Shown here one piece after another: positions 1 through 5,822 of a stretch of 9,604 bases of DNA. A model generated the notes under the pieces. That model worked only from the letters and a program-made list of their open reading frames with translations, did no database searches and had not been told where the DNA came from. Position numbers and translations under genes: made by a program. The stretch covers positions 16,774 to 26,377 of the forward strand of contig MHXM01000009.1 of NCBI GenBank assembly GCA_001825565.1, written 5' to 3'. Position 1 is the first letter of the stretch. Each line of letters begins with the position of its first letter. This DNA comes from Desulfuromonadaceae bacterium GWC2_58_13 (lineage in GTDB: Bacteria; Desulfobacterota; Desulfuromonadia; Desulfuromonadales; Trichloromonadaceae).

Positions 1-959
1 CGACCCGCAACTTCACCTACGGCCAGTTCGACGCCCATGACAATATCAGTGGCGAGACCATGCACGATACCATCGCCGCGCGCGGCGGCAAGACCAAGCA
101 TGGCTGCCATGCCGGCTGCATCATCCAGTGTTCGCAGGTCTACACCGACAAGGAAGGCAAGTACGTAACCTCGGGCTTCGAGTACGAAACCATCTGGGGC
201 CTGGGCGCCAACTGCTGCATCGAAACTCTCGACGACATCGCCGAAGCCGACAACATCATGGACGATATCGGGATCGACTCGATCGAGACCGCGGTCATGT
301 TCGGGGTGGCCATGGAAGCCGGCGTATTGCGTTTCGGCGATGGCAAGGGCGTGATCCGCATGCTGACCGAAGAGATCGGCAAAGGGACTCCGCTCGGCCG
401 CATCCTCGGTGGCGGCACCGGGCACGTCGGCCGCACCTACGGCATCACCCGGGTGCCGGTGGTCAAAAATCAGGGCATCCCGGCTTACGACCCCCGCAGC
501 GTCAAGGGGATCGGCATCACCTACGCCACCAGCACCATGGGCGCCGACCACACCGCCGGTTACACCATCGCCACCAACATTCTCAATGTCGGCGGTTTCG
601 TCGATCCGTTGAAGAAGGACGGCCAGGTCGAGCTTTCCCGTAACCTGCAGATCGCCACCGCCGCCGTCGACTCGACCGGCATGTGCATCTTCGTCGCCTT
701 CCCGGCTCTCGATATCCCCGAGTGCCTGCCGGCCCTGATCGACATGATCAATGCCCGCTTCGGCATCGGTCTGACCGGCGACGACGTGACCAATCTCGGC
801 AAGATGGTCCTCAAAACCGAGCGCGCCTTTAATCAGGCCGCCGGCTTCACCGCCGCCGATGACCGCCTGCCCGAATTCTTCAAGCTCGACCCGGTGCTGC
901 CGCACAACGCGATCTGGGATTTCAGCGACGACGAAATCGACGAATTCTGGAACTTCTAA
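1..959 (+). CDS. aor: Tungsten-type aldehyde ferredoxin oxidoreductase, C-terminal part (5' end outside window)
   Basis: This is the C-terminal ~318 residues of an AOR-family enzyme, normally about 600 residues, which oxidises aldehydes to acids (or the reverse) using a tungsten or molybdenum bis-pyranopterin and one 4Fe-4S cluster in the cytoplasm. The frame is open from base 3 with no start, so the gene begins upstream. Visible family marks are a cysteine cluster GCHAGCIIQC (Cys codons at 105, 117 and 129), the helix motif DDIGIDSIE, the segment ATSTMGADHTAG, and the late cluster cysteine in DSTGMC (codon at 684). The first cluster is spaced CX3CX3C, whereas Pyrococcus AOR, as I recall it, is CX2CX3C. 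The typical ATS.RG.CH segment reads ATSTMGADHT, which suggests a distinct AOR subfamily. The substrate cannot be told from this fragment. Cofactor genes follow downstream on the same strand. Confidence 0.93.
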   Translation, partial: TRNFTYGQFDAHDNISGETMHDTIAARGGKTKHGCHAGCIIQCSQVYTDKEGKYVTSGFEYETIWGLGANCCIETLDDIAEADNIMDDIGIDSIETAVMFGVAMEAGVLRFGDGKGVIRMLTEEIGKGTPLGRILGGGTGHVGRTYGITRVPVVKNQGIPAYDPRSVKGIGITYATSTMGADHTAGYTIATNILNVGGFVDPLKKDGQVELSRNLQIATAAVDSTGMCIFVAFPALDIPECLPALIDMINARFGIGLTGDDVTNLGKMVLKTERAFNQAAGFTAADDRLPEFFKLDPVLPHNAIWDFSDDEIDEFWNF

Positions 960-967
960 AAACCATT

Positions 968-1059
968 TGACCACCCCCAACCCCCTCCTGATTCGGGAGG
1001 GGGAATGCTCCACCGCAAACTCCCCCTCCTTGTTGAGGAGGGGGAGTTTGCGGTGGTCA
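968..1059. repeat. Palindromic intergenic element with two hairpins and terminal inverted repeats
   Basis: A 92-bp element fills almost the whole gap between the oxidoreductase gene and the carrier gene. Its ends are TGACCACC (968-975) and GGTGGTCA (1052-1059), exact inverted copies. Inside is an 8-bp C/G-rich hairpin (981-988 with 996-1003), then a perfect 21-bp stem (1010-1030 with 1036-1056) around a 5-base TGTTG loop. No T-run follows on either strand, so it is not a textbook intrinsic terminator. The layout resembles REP/MITE-type interspersed palindromes. In mRNA it could protect the upstream message or dampen downstream expression. Its last base is the first base of the AGGAG ribosome-binding site of the next gene. 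Confidence 0.85.
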
Positions 1060-1068
1060 GGAGTACCC

Positions 1069-1293
1069 ATGCAGATCAAGGTGAAACTGTTTGCCATGTT
1101 CCGCAACGGACGTTTCAAGGTGTCCGAATTCGATTTTCCCGAGGGGACGACCTGCCGGCGGATTGTCGCGGAGATCGGTCTTGCCGAAGAGGAACTCGGG
1201 GTGATCATGGTCAACGGGCGTCACGCCCAGATCGACCGGATTCTGGCGGAGGGGGATACCCTTTCGCTCTTCCCCCTGGTCGGAGGTGGCTGA
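1069..1293 (+). CDS. MoaD/ThiS-family sulfur-carrier protein, AOR-associated
   Basis: This 74-residue ubiquitin-fold protein ends in LVGGG. The exposed C-terminal Gly-Gly is the site that a MoeB/ThiF-type enzyme adenylates and that then carries sulfur as a thiocarboxylate. The N-terminal beta strand (QIKVKLFAMFR), the central VMVNG-like strand (VIMVNGRHAQ) and the late GDTLSLFPLVGG motif are typical of MoaD/ThiS proteins. The start is set by AGGAG at 1059-1063, six bases before ATG; longer in-frame versions run back into the palindromic element and the oxidoreductase gene. The stop lies one base before the next ATG, so the two are probably translationally coupled. No MoaE partner is in the window. 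A dedicated role in the oxidoreductase's pterin cofactor is inferred from position. A thiamine (ThiS) role is possible but less likely. Confidence 0.88.
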   Translation: MQIKVKLFAMFRNGRFKVSEFDFPEGTTCRRIVAEIGLAEEELGVIMVNGRHAQIDRILAEGDTLSLFPLVGGG

Positions 1294-1294
1294 G

Positions 1295-2119
1295 ATGTCG
1301 GAACCGCTGGCGTTTATCCGTTCCCGACGGATCGGAGATCTGCTCCCCTGGGCCGACCAGGTGGCGGCCGCCGAACGGTTCGACCTGAGCCTGGCTCAGG
1401 TCGAAGATCTGACCCTGGCCGCCGATATCCTGCCGGGGCGTTACCAGCGCAACCGGCGGATGCTGTCTTGCGCCGACCAGCGGACTCTGTTCAACAGCCG
1501 GGTCGCCATTATCGGCTGCGGCGGCCTCGGCGGCTACGTGCTGGAAGAATTGGCCCGGCTCGGGGTTGGTGAACTGCTGGTCGTCGACCCCGATGTTTTC
1601 GAAGAGCACAACCTCAATCGTCAGTTGCTGGCCAGTCCTCTCGATCTCGGCCGCCGCAAGGTGGATGTCGCGGTCGAACGGGTGGCGCGGGTCAACCCCG
1701 CCGTTTCCGTGACCGCCGTGCCCGCGGCCTTCGATCTGACCAAGGGCGGGTTGCTCCAGGGCGCTCGGGTGGCCGTCGACGGGCTCGACAGCATCGATGC
1801 GCGCCTCGAACTGGCCTCCGTCTGTCGTGATCTCGGCATTCCCCTGGTGCATGGCGCCATTGCCGGCTGGTACGGCCAACTGACCACCCAGCCGCCCGGA
1901 GAGTTGCTGCTGGAAAAAATTTACGGACGCGCGGGGCACGCCATCGCCAGCAATGGAGTGGAAAAGGAACTCGGAAATCCTTCTTTCACGCCAGCGGTGG
2001 TCGCCAGCCTCGAAGTCGCCGAGGTCTGCAAGTTGCTGCTTGGCCGGGGAACCACCCTGGCCGGACGTTGTCTGAATATCGACCTGCTCGATATGGAATT
2101 CTGCGAAATCCGGCTATGA
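1295..2119 (+). CDS. ThiF/MoeB/HesA-family sulfur-carrier adenylyltransferase
   Basis: This 274-residue E1-like enzyme is predicted to use ATP to adenylate the C-terminal glycine of the carrier protein encoded just upstream. An N-terminal helical extension of about 65 residues precedes the Rossmann-type nucleotide site GCGGLG (residues 74-79). Then come the acidic loop VVDPDVFEEH, the NLNRQ motif (106-110; the arginine contacts ATP phosphates in the family) and VDGLDSIDAR (from 161), whose Asp165 matches the conserved Mg/ATP aspartate. The paired CxxC zinc motifs of E. coli MoeB and ThiF are absent, so it is a zinc-less variant. ATG 1295 was chosen because GGAGG (1282-1286) lies 8 bases upstream; an in-frame GTG at 1286 overlaps that site. 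It probably acts on the pterin cofactor route with the adjacent MoaA. Confidence 0.87.
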   Translation: MSEPLAFIRSRRIGDLLPWADQVAAAERFDLSLAQVEDLTLAADILPGRYQRNRRMLSCADQRTLFNSRVAIIGCGGLGGYVLEELARLGVGELLVVDPDVFEEHNLNRQLLASPLDLGRRKVDVAVERVARVNPAVSVTAVPAAFDLTKGGLLQGARVAVDGLDSIDARLELASVCRDLGIPLVHGAIAGWYGQLTTQPPGELLLEKIYGRAGHAIASNGVEKELGNPSFTPAVVASLEVAEVCKLLLGRGTTLAGRCLNIDLLDMEFCEIRL

Positions 2120-2162
2120 CCTTCGCGCCCTCATGGCGCTTCCCTGAAACGATGGAGACAGC

Positions 2163-3140
2163 ATGTCCCTGATCGATCCATTCGGCCGCAAGATCAATTA
2201 CCTGCGACTTTCCGTTACCGACCGCTGCAACATGCGTTGCCGTTATTGCATGCCCGAAGCCGGTATTGAAAAACTTCAGCCTCGGGAAATTCTCAGTTAT
2301 GAAGATCTGTACCGGATTGCCCAGGTAGCCGTCGAACAGGGGATCGAGAAGATCCGTGTGACCGGTGGAGAACCGCTGGTTCGTAAAGGGATCGTCGACT
2401 TTCTGACCCGACTGGGCCAACTGCCGGGACTCAAGGAACTGGTCCTGACCACCAACGGCCAAATGCTGGCCGAGATGGCAACATCGCTGCGGGCGGCCGG
2501 GGTGCGGCGGGTCAACGTCAGCCTCGACTCCCTTGATCCGGAGACCTTTGTCGGCATTACCCGCTGGGGCGATCTGCGTCGGGTCGTGGCCGGGCTGATG
2601 GCGGCGGACCGGGTGGGGCTCGGCATCAAGATCAACATGGTGGTCATGCGCGGCATCAACGATCATGAAATTGACGAATTCGCGTCCTTAACCGTCAACC
2701 GCGAAGTTACCGTGCGGTTCATCGAATACATGCCCTCCCTCAAGGAACCCAACTGGCGGGCGCGGGTGGTTTCCGGGGATGAAATTATTCACCGTCTGTC
2801 CGCTCGTTATGCGCTGGAGGCGATCGACAGTGCCGAACGAGCAGGGCCGGCACGGGAGTATCGCATCAACGGGGCACTGGGAAAACTGGGAGTGATCACC
2901 GCTGTTTCCGGACATTTTTGCAACAACTGCAACCGGGTTCGGGTCACCGCGACCGGAATGGCGCGCAGTTGCCTGTTTGCCGATAACGGCGTCGATCTGC
3001 GTCCATTGCTTGCCGGCGATGGGAATGTGGCCCTCGCCCGCGGAATTCGGCGGGTGGTGATCGACAAGCCGTCGCGGCACCATCTTGACGACGAACAGGC
3101 CGAATATCGCGCCTTTGCCATGGCTGCCATCGGCGGCTGA
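2163..3140 (+). CDS. moaA: GTP 3',8-cyclase MoaA (radical SAM)
   Basis: MoaA is the radical S-adenosylmethionine enzyme that rearranges GTP to 3',8-cyclo-GTP, the first step of pyranopterin (Mo/W cofactor) synthesis. The 325-residue length is normal. The N-terminal SAM cluster motif is C22-x3-C26-x2-C29 (TDRCNMRCRYCMP). The SAM-site TGGEP motif and the VSLDSLD strand follow. The second, GTP-binding 4Fe-4S cluster is C253-x2-C256-x13-C270 (HFCNNCNRVR...CLF), as in true MoaA. The protein ends in the conserved Gly-Gly tail. GGAG at 2154-2157 precedes ATG by 5 bases. The 43-base gap after the ThiF-like gene includes a weak GCGCC/GGCGC hairpin (2125-2139). The partner MoaC is not in this window. 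Confidence 0.96.
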   Translation: MSLIDPFGRKINYLRLSVTDRCNMRCRYCMPEAGIEKLQPREILSYEDLYRIAQVAVEQGIEKIRVTGGEPLVRKGIVDFLTRLGQLPGLKELVLTTNGQMLAEMATSLRAAGVRRVNVSLDSLDPETFVGITRWGDLRRVVAGLMAADRVGLGIKINMVVMRGINDHEIDEFASLTVNREVTVRFIEYMPSLKEPNWRARVVSGDEIIHRLSARYALEAIDSAERAGPAREYRINGALGKLGVITAVSGHFCNNCNRVRVTATGMARSCLFADNGVDLRPLLAGDGNVALARGIRRVVIDKPSRHHLDDEQAEYRAFAMAAIGG

Positions 3141-3171
3141 GTTTCAGCAACCAACCTTTTTGGAGAACCTC

Positions 3172-3621
3172 ATGAATTCGCATGAAAAGCATGCGGCGCG
3201 GGTCGTCGCCGTCAATGTCAGTCAAAACAAGGGCGAGCGCAAAAAGGCGGTGCCGACGGTCGATTTGGTCATGAACCACGGGATCGTCGGCGACGCCCAC
3301 GCCGGCGAATGGCATCGTCAGGTGAGTCTGCTGGCCGAAGAGAGTATCGCCACCATGCAGCGCCTGGGTCTTGCGGTACACGCCGGAGATTTCGCCGAAA
3401 ATATCACCACCTCGGGCATCGATCTGGTTTCCTTGCCGGTCGGCACCCGGATGACGATTGGCGGGGCATTGGTGGAAGTGACCCAGATCGGCAAGGAATG
3501 TCATGCGCCCTGCGCCATTTATTACCAGGCGGGGTCATGCGTCATGCCCAAGGAGGGCATTTTCGTCAAGGTGCTCGAAGGAGGCCGGGCTGAAGCCGGT
3601 TCTCCATTGACGATTCTGTAA
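3172..3621 (+). CDS. MOSC-domain protein
   Basis: This stand-alone MOSC domain of 149 residues resembles the C-terminal domain of Mo-cofactor sulfurases. The family includes proteins that bind Mo-pterin or carry activated sulfur on a conserved cysteine. Visible marks are the early strand RVVAVNVSQNKGERKKAV, the GIVGDAHAG motif, the GDFAENITTSGIDL motif, and the cysteine region GKECHAPC...GSC (Cys110, Cys114, Cys123) followed by PKEGIFVKV. The start is taken at ATG 3172, preceded by GGAG (3162-3165); upstream in-frame codons overlap the end of moaA. Its place at the end of the operon supports a role in cofactor finishing, handover or metal/sulfur storage, but the exact reaction is unknown. Confidence 0.88.
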   Translation: MNSHEKHAARVVAVNVSQNKGERKKAVPTVDLVMNHGIVGDAHAGEWHRQVSLLAEESIATMQRLGLAVHAGDFAENITTSGIDLVSLPVGTRMTIGGALVEVTQIGKECHAPCAIYYQAGSCVMPKEGIFVKVLEGGRAEAGSPLTIL

Positions 3622-3640
3622 CCGGTTTCCGGGCGTTGGT

Positions 3641-3675
3641 TAAGAAAAAAGTCCCGACCCCTCGGGGTCGGGACT
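3641..3675 (-). terminator. Intrinsic terminator of the minus-strand orphan gene
   Basis: A 12-bp perfect stem (3650-3661 with 3664-3675, very tight loop; or 11 bp with a CTCG tetraloop) is flanked at 3644-3650 by an A-run. Read on the minus strand this is a GC-rich hairpin followed by a T-run, placed about 43 bases after the stop of the gene ending at 3718. On the plus strand no T-run follows, so it would stop the MOSC operon transcript only weakly. Confidence 0.85.
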
Positions 3676-3717
3676 GAACACAGCATCATGGATGTTCCGG
3701 CGCCGTGGCGGGTCGGT

Positions 3718-4089
3718 TCAATGTTCTTGATGTTCGTAGATAAAATAGTCCGATTCGTTGAAATCGTAGAGCGAGACGATCTGTTCGTCGACTATCCCGC
3801 TGAAATGCGATTCGCTTCCGTGATCGAAACCATCGAACAGTTTGCCGTACAATGACAGGCAGATGTGATGGTCCGTTCCCCGATCGACCAGACAAACGTT
3901 CATCCCATCCCGGCTCCTTTGTGCCGGGCAGTTTTGCACGGCCGGATGATCCATGACCGTAAAATTCGCCGGTTGTCCTTTCAGGTCGATTTTCTCCCCC
4001 CGATTTTTGTCAAGGATCGAAGTACCTTTCCAGTCGGCCAGCAATCGTCCCGCGAAGTGCGCCACGTAAGCCTGAGTTGTTTTTTCCAT
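3718..4089 (-). CDS. Hypothetical protein, His- and acid-rich, 123 residues
   Basis: I do not recognise this protein. It has 123 residues, no signal peptide and no membrane segment. It contains three cysteines (54, 66, 77) and eight histidines, including an HH pair (74-75) and His90, His95, His120 and His123, with many acidic residues in the last 40. A metal-binding or small beta-rich fold is imaginable but unproven. ATG 4089 is chosen because GGAGG (minus strand of 4096-4100) lies six bases upstream; a longer version from 4161 lacks such a site. A real gene is supported by the good ribosome-binding site, the terminator just downstream and a plausible upstream promoter. It converges on the MOSC operon and is probably transcribed alone. 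Confidence 0.7.
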   Translation of the reverse strand: MEKTTQAYVAHFAGRLLADWKGTSILDKNRGEKIDLKGQPANFTVMDHPAVQNCPAQRSRDGMNVCLVDRGTDHHICLSLYGKLFDGFDHGSESHFSGIVDEQIVSLYDFNESDYFIYEHQEH

Positions 4090-4208
4090 TCCCTGCCTCC
4101 CTGTCGAAATCGTTACTTGCCCGCGCCAGAACCCAATCCCCGTACATTTGAATTGCCGCATTTAACCCACAAGAGGTAATAATTGCGATTTGTCGCGTAC
4201 ATGTGTAA

Positions 4209-4237
4209 TGTATACGATAACGGGCCGACGGTTGCAA
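4209..4237 (-). promoter_or_regulatory. Candidate sigma-70 promoter for the minus-strand orphan
   Basis: On the minus strand TTGCAA (4237-4232), a 17-base spacer and TATACA (4214-4209) form a fair -35/-10 pair, with 4 of 6 matches in each hexamer and ideal spacing. It would give a leader of about 110 bases before ATG 4089. The match could be chance. Confidence 0.35.
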
Positions 4238-4324
4238 ATGTCACGAACCAGTTTTCCGGACCTGGAGTATCGAGCCGATTAATCTGATTTCAGCATCTTT
4301 GCGCGACGATGGGGGGCAAAAAAA

Positions 4325-5065
4325 ATGTTGGAACAGCAGGGGAGTTCACCGCATGCCAGCTGCCCCGCCTGTCATTTTCGGGGGAGCTACCGTCTGGCGG
4401 ACGGCCGGCGTAAGTGTCGCCGTTGCGGAAAAAAGTATTCGCCAAAGGTTCGCAGGAGCCATCTTGCGCCCATGGCGCTCAAGCAGCTGGCGCTTTCCTT
4501 CTGGCTGACCGTTCCGGCGGCATCCGTCGCGGAACATCTGGGGATCAACGTGAAGACGGTGCGGCGCCATTATGGCCTCATGCGCCGGGGGCTCGTTTTG
4601 GAACCCCTTTGCCCGGCACATGATCCCGGGCGAAAGTCGGCGGGCGATGAAAAAAAGGTGGGATTGTGTGTTTGGGTGGTTGAGGGGGGGATTCGTATCG
4701 CGGCCGTCTGCTGTGAATGGGCGGGCGAGGATGCTCCCGGTCCGCCGGGCGACTTGGAGCCGTGCCGCCACGGGCGGATTCGCAAAAAACTCCGGTTGCC
4801 GACTCCACTTCACGACATCGATTGCAGCCTGTGCTTCGTTGATGGGTCTATCGGGGAATGGACGCCGGGCTGCGTACGCGAGCTGGCAAAATTGGAAAAA
4901 CTTGCCACCAAACTCTGCCGGATGGAACGGCGCGGAAGTCGGTCGCAGAGTGTCCCGCTCTTGGAAGAACTCGCTTTTCGGTTCAATCATCGGGGCAATC
5001 CCGGCGTGACGGCCATGTTGTACGATTTCATGAAGCCCGTATGCAGGTCCCGCTACCCGGAGTGA
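4325..5065 (+). CDS. IS1595-like transposase-derived protein (zinc ribbon + helix-turn-helix, degenerate core)
   Basis: This 246-residue protein resembles IS1595-group transposases at both ends. Residues ~13-34 form a zinc ribbon (CPAC...CRRC) in the sequence style YRLADGRRKCRRCGKKYSP. Residues ~55-85 form a helix-turn-helix (VAEHLGINVKTVRRHYGLM). The C-terminal EELAFRFNHRG matches the family's late E-F-RFNHR motif. The middle, where the family carries its first aspartate in a DETYVGG-like motif, shows no such motif, and I cannot assign a DDE triad. Terminal inverted repeats were not found. It is therefore either a decayed transposase or a domesticated DNA-binding protein. The long intact frame favours the latter, without proving it. 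The ribosome-binding site is a G-run (4311-4316) eight bases before ATG. An A8 run (4318-4325) includes the start A. Confidence 0.65.
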   Translation: MLEQQGSSPHASCPACHFRGSYRLADGRRKCRRCGKKYSPKVRRSHLAPMALKQLALSFWLTVPAASVAEHLGINVKTVRRHYGLMRRGLVLEPLCPAHDPGRKSAGDEKKVGLCVWVVEGGIRIAAVCCEWAGEDAPGPPGDLEPCRHGRIRKKLRLPTPLHDIDCSLCFVDGSIGEWTPGCVRELAKLEKLATKLCRMERRGSRSQSVPLLEELAFRFNHRGNPGVTAMLYDFMKPVCRSRYPE

Positions 5066-5105
5066 CGTGCCGATGAAGTGCCGGGATCGGCTGCGGTTGG
5101 ATCGG

Positions 5106-5279
5106 TCAGGCTCTCACCTGGGTTCGTTTGCTTTGTTCAAGCAGGTCGAGACTTTTACGCAGCAGCATGGTGATGCTGATGCCGGATTCCTGGGCCTTGA
5201 CCTGGAGAACCTGCATTTCTTTCGGGGTAACCCGGCAGGAGATGACGAATTTTTTGGGGTTCGTGCTGAATTTGGGCAT
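5106..5279 (-). CDS. Small ribbon-helix-helix (CopG/Arc-type) DNA-binding protein
   Basis: This 57-residue protein has the ribbon-helix-helix layout: an alternating strand KFVISCRVTP (about residues 10-19), helix A EMQVLQVKAQESG, a turn, then helix B SITMLLRKSLDLLEQ. Such proteins dimerise and bind DNA through the strand, often as antitoxins or autorepressors. The start at 5279 is preferred because AAAGG (minus strand of 5289-5293) lies nine bases upstream; the in-frame ATG at 5288 directly abuts that site. It converges with the transposase-like gene, 40 bases apart. No toxin-like partner lies next to it on the same strand. An inverted repeat in its promoter suggests it represses itself. Confidence 0.78.
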   Translation of the reverse strand: MPKFSTNPKKFVISCRVTPKEMQVLQVKAQESGISITMLLRKSLDLLEQSKRTQVRA

Positions 5280-5317
5280 GGTAGCCATCCTTTCGTGTCG
5301 ATGATGTAGACCGTATT

Positions 5318-5344
5318 ATTGCAAAGTGATTGCCACTTTGTAAT
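5318..5344. promoter_or_regulatory. Inverted-repeat operator candidate for the ribbon-helix-helix gene
   Basis: Arms ATTGCAAAGTG (5318-5328) and CACTTTGTAAT (5334-5344) are inverted copies with one mismatch around a 5-base centre. ATTGC also occurs twice in direct orientation, 11 bases apart (5318 and 5329), about one helical turn, as in many ribbon-helix-helix operators. It lies about 39 bases upstream of the regulator's start and overlaps its predicted promoter. Operator function is inferred. Confidence 0.6.
5319..5335 (-). promoter_or_regulatory. Sigma-54 (-24/-12) promoter candidate for the ribbon-helix-helix gene
   Basis: The minus strand reads TGGCAATCACTTTGCA, a close match to the consensus TGGCAC-N5-TTGCA. 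The GG and GC doublets are at the required 12-base offset (5334-5333 and 5322-5321). The predicted transcript start is near 5309, giving a ~30-base leader that contains the ribosome-binding site. A weaker sigma-70 reading (ATTACA, 18 bases, AATAAT) overlaps it. No enhancer-binding site was identified. Confidence 0.5.
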
Positions 5345-5822
5345 TCAGCGCATTAAATATGGACAAATTTAGTAAAAACAATAGTTTAATCGATATATTC
5401 CCGAGGATGAACCCGAGCTCGGGCAGGGGAGGGCGATCCATGTTGGGGCAGATTGCGCCGGGGCGGAACGAGCGCCGGTCCTCAATGTGCCAATTCAGGC
5501 AAGCGGTGTGTCGGCGGAGGCCATCCAGCTATCTTCCTCGGTCTTCTTCTTGCCATTAAACAGCCGCGATAACCAGGGGTTGCCGAATGATTAGAAATCA
5601 GCAAAGAGTTTGAGTGGGAATTCTTCGTTCGATTCCGCAGAAAGACGATTGTGTTTCTCTAATCCATTTTTAAATAAACGCTCACCAATCCTTAACGGTT
5701 CTTTCCCTATACTCCCTTTCGAGAGGATGCGAATTTTGACGAAAGGAGGTTTGACGGTCAGGTTTTGTATCTCGATTGTCGAGGGAAATGGTCAAACACT
5801 CATTGGATACCGGAGGATTGAA
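5345..5822. other. 478-bp gap without a supported gene
   Basis: The left part (5345-5400) is AT-rich. A perfect 12-bp palindrome CCCGAGCTCGGG lies at 5412-5423. On the minus strand an open stretch without a start codon (5495-5590) encodes a protein-like tail including LFNGKKKTEEDSWM, possibly a gene remnant. Toward the right, TATACT (5708-5713) is a -10-like hexamer without a good -35. TTGACG occurs twice, 15 bases apart (5736 and 5751), flanking AAAGGAGGT (5742-5750), an ideal ribosome-binding sequence with no start codon at the right distance. The promoter of the PHP gene is probably in this region but cannot be fixed. Confidence 0.6.

Noticed and set aside
981..1056. Intrinsic terminator after the oxidoreductase gene
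   Set aside because: The stems are strong but no T-run follows on either strand, and the next gene starts 13 bases later in the same direction. It is better described as a palindromic element.
1211..1939. 242-codon minus-strand frame over the ThiF-like gene
   Set aside because: It is a shadow of the plus-strand gene, which carries GCGGLG, NLNRQ and the conserved aspartate motif.
5106..5279. Antitoxin of a toxin-antitoxin pair
   Set aside because: The fold fits, but no small toxin-like gene lies beside it on the same strand; the neighbour is a convergent transposase-like gene.
5359..5559. 66-codon plus-strand frame upstream of the PHP gene
   Set aside because: It has no ribosome-binding site, an Arg/Ser-rich composition typical of a chance frame, and no recognisable motif.
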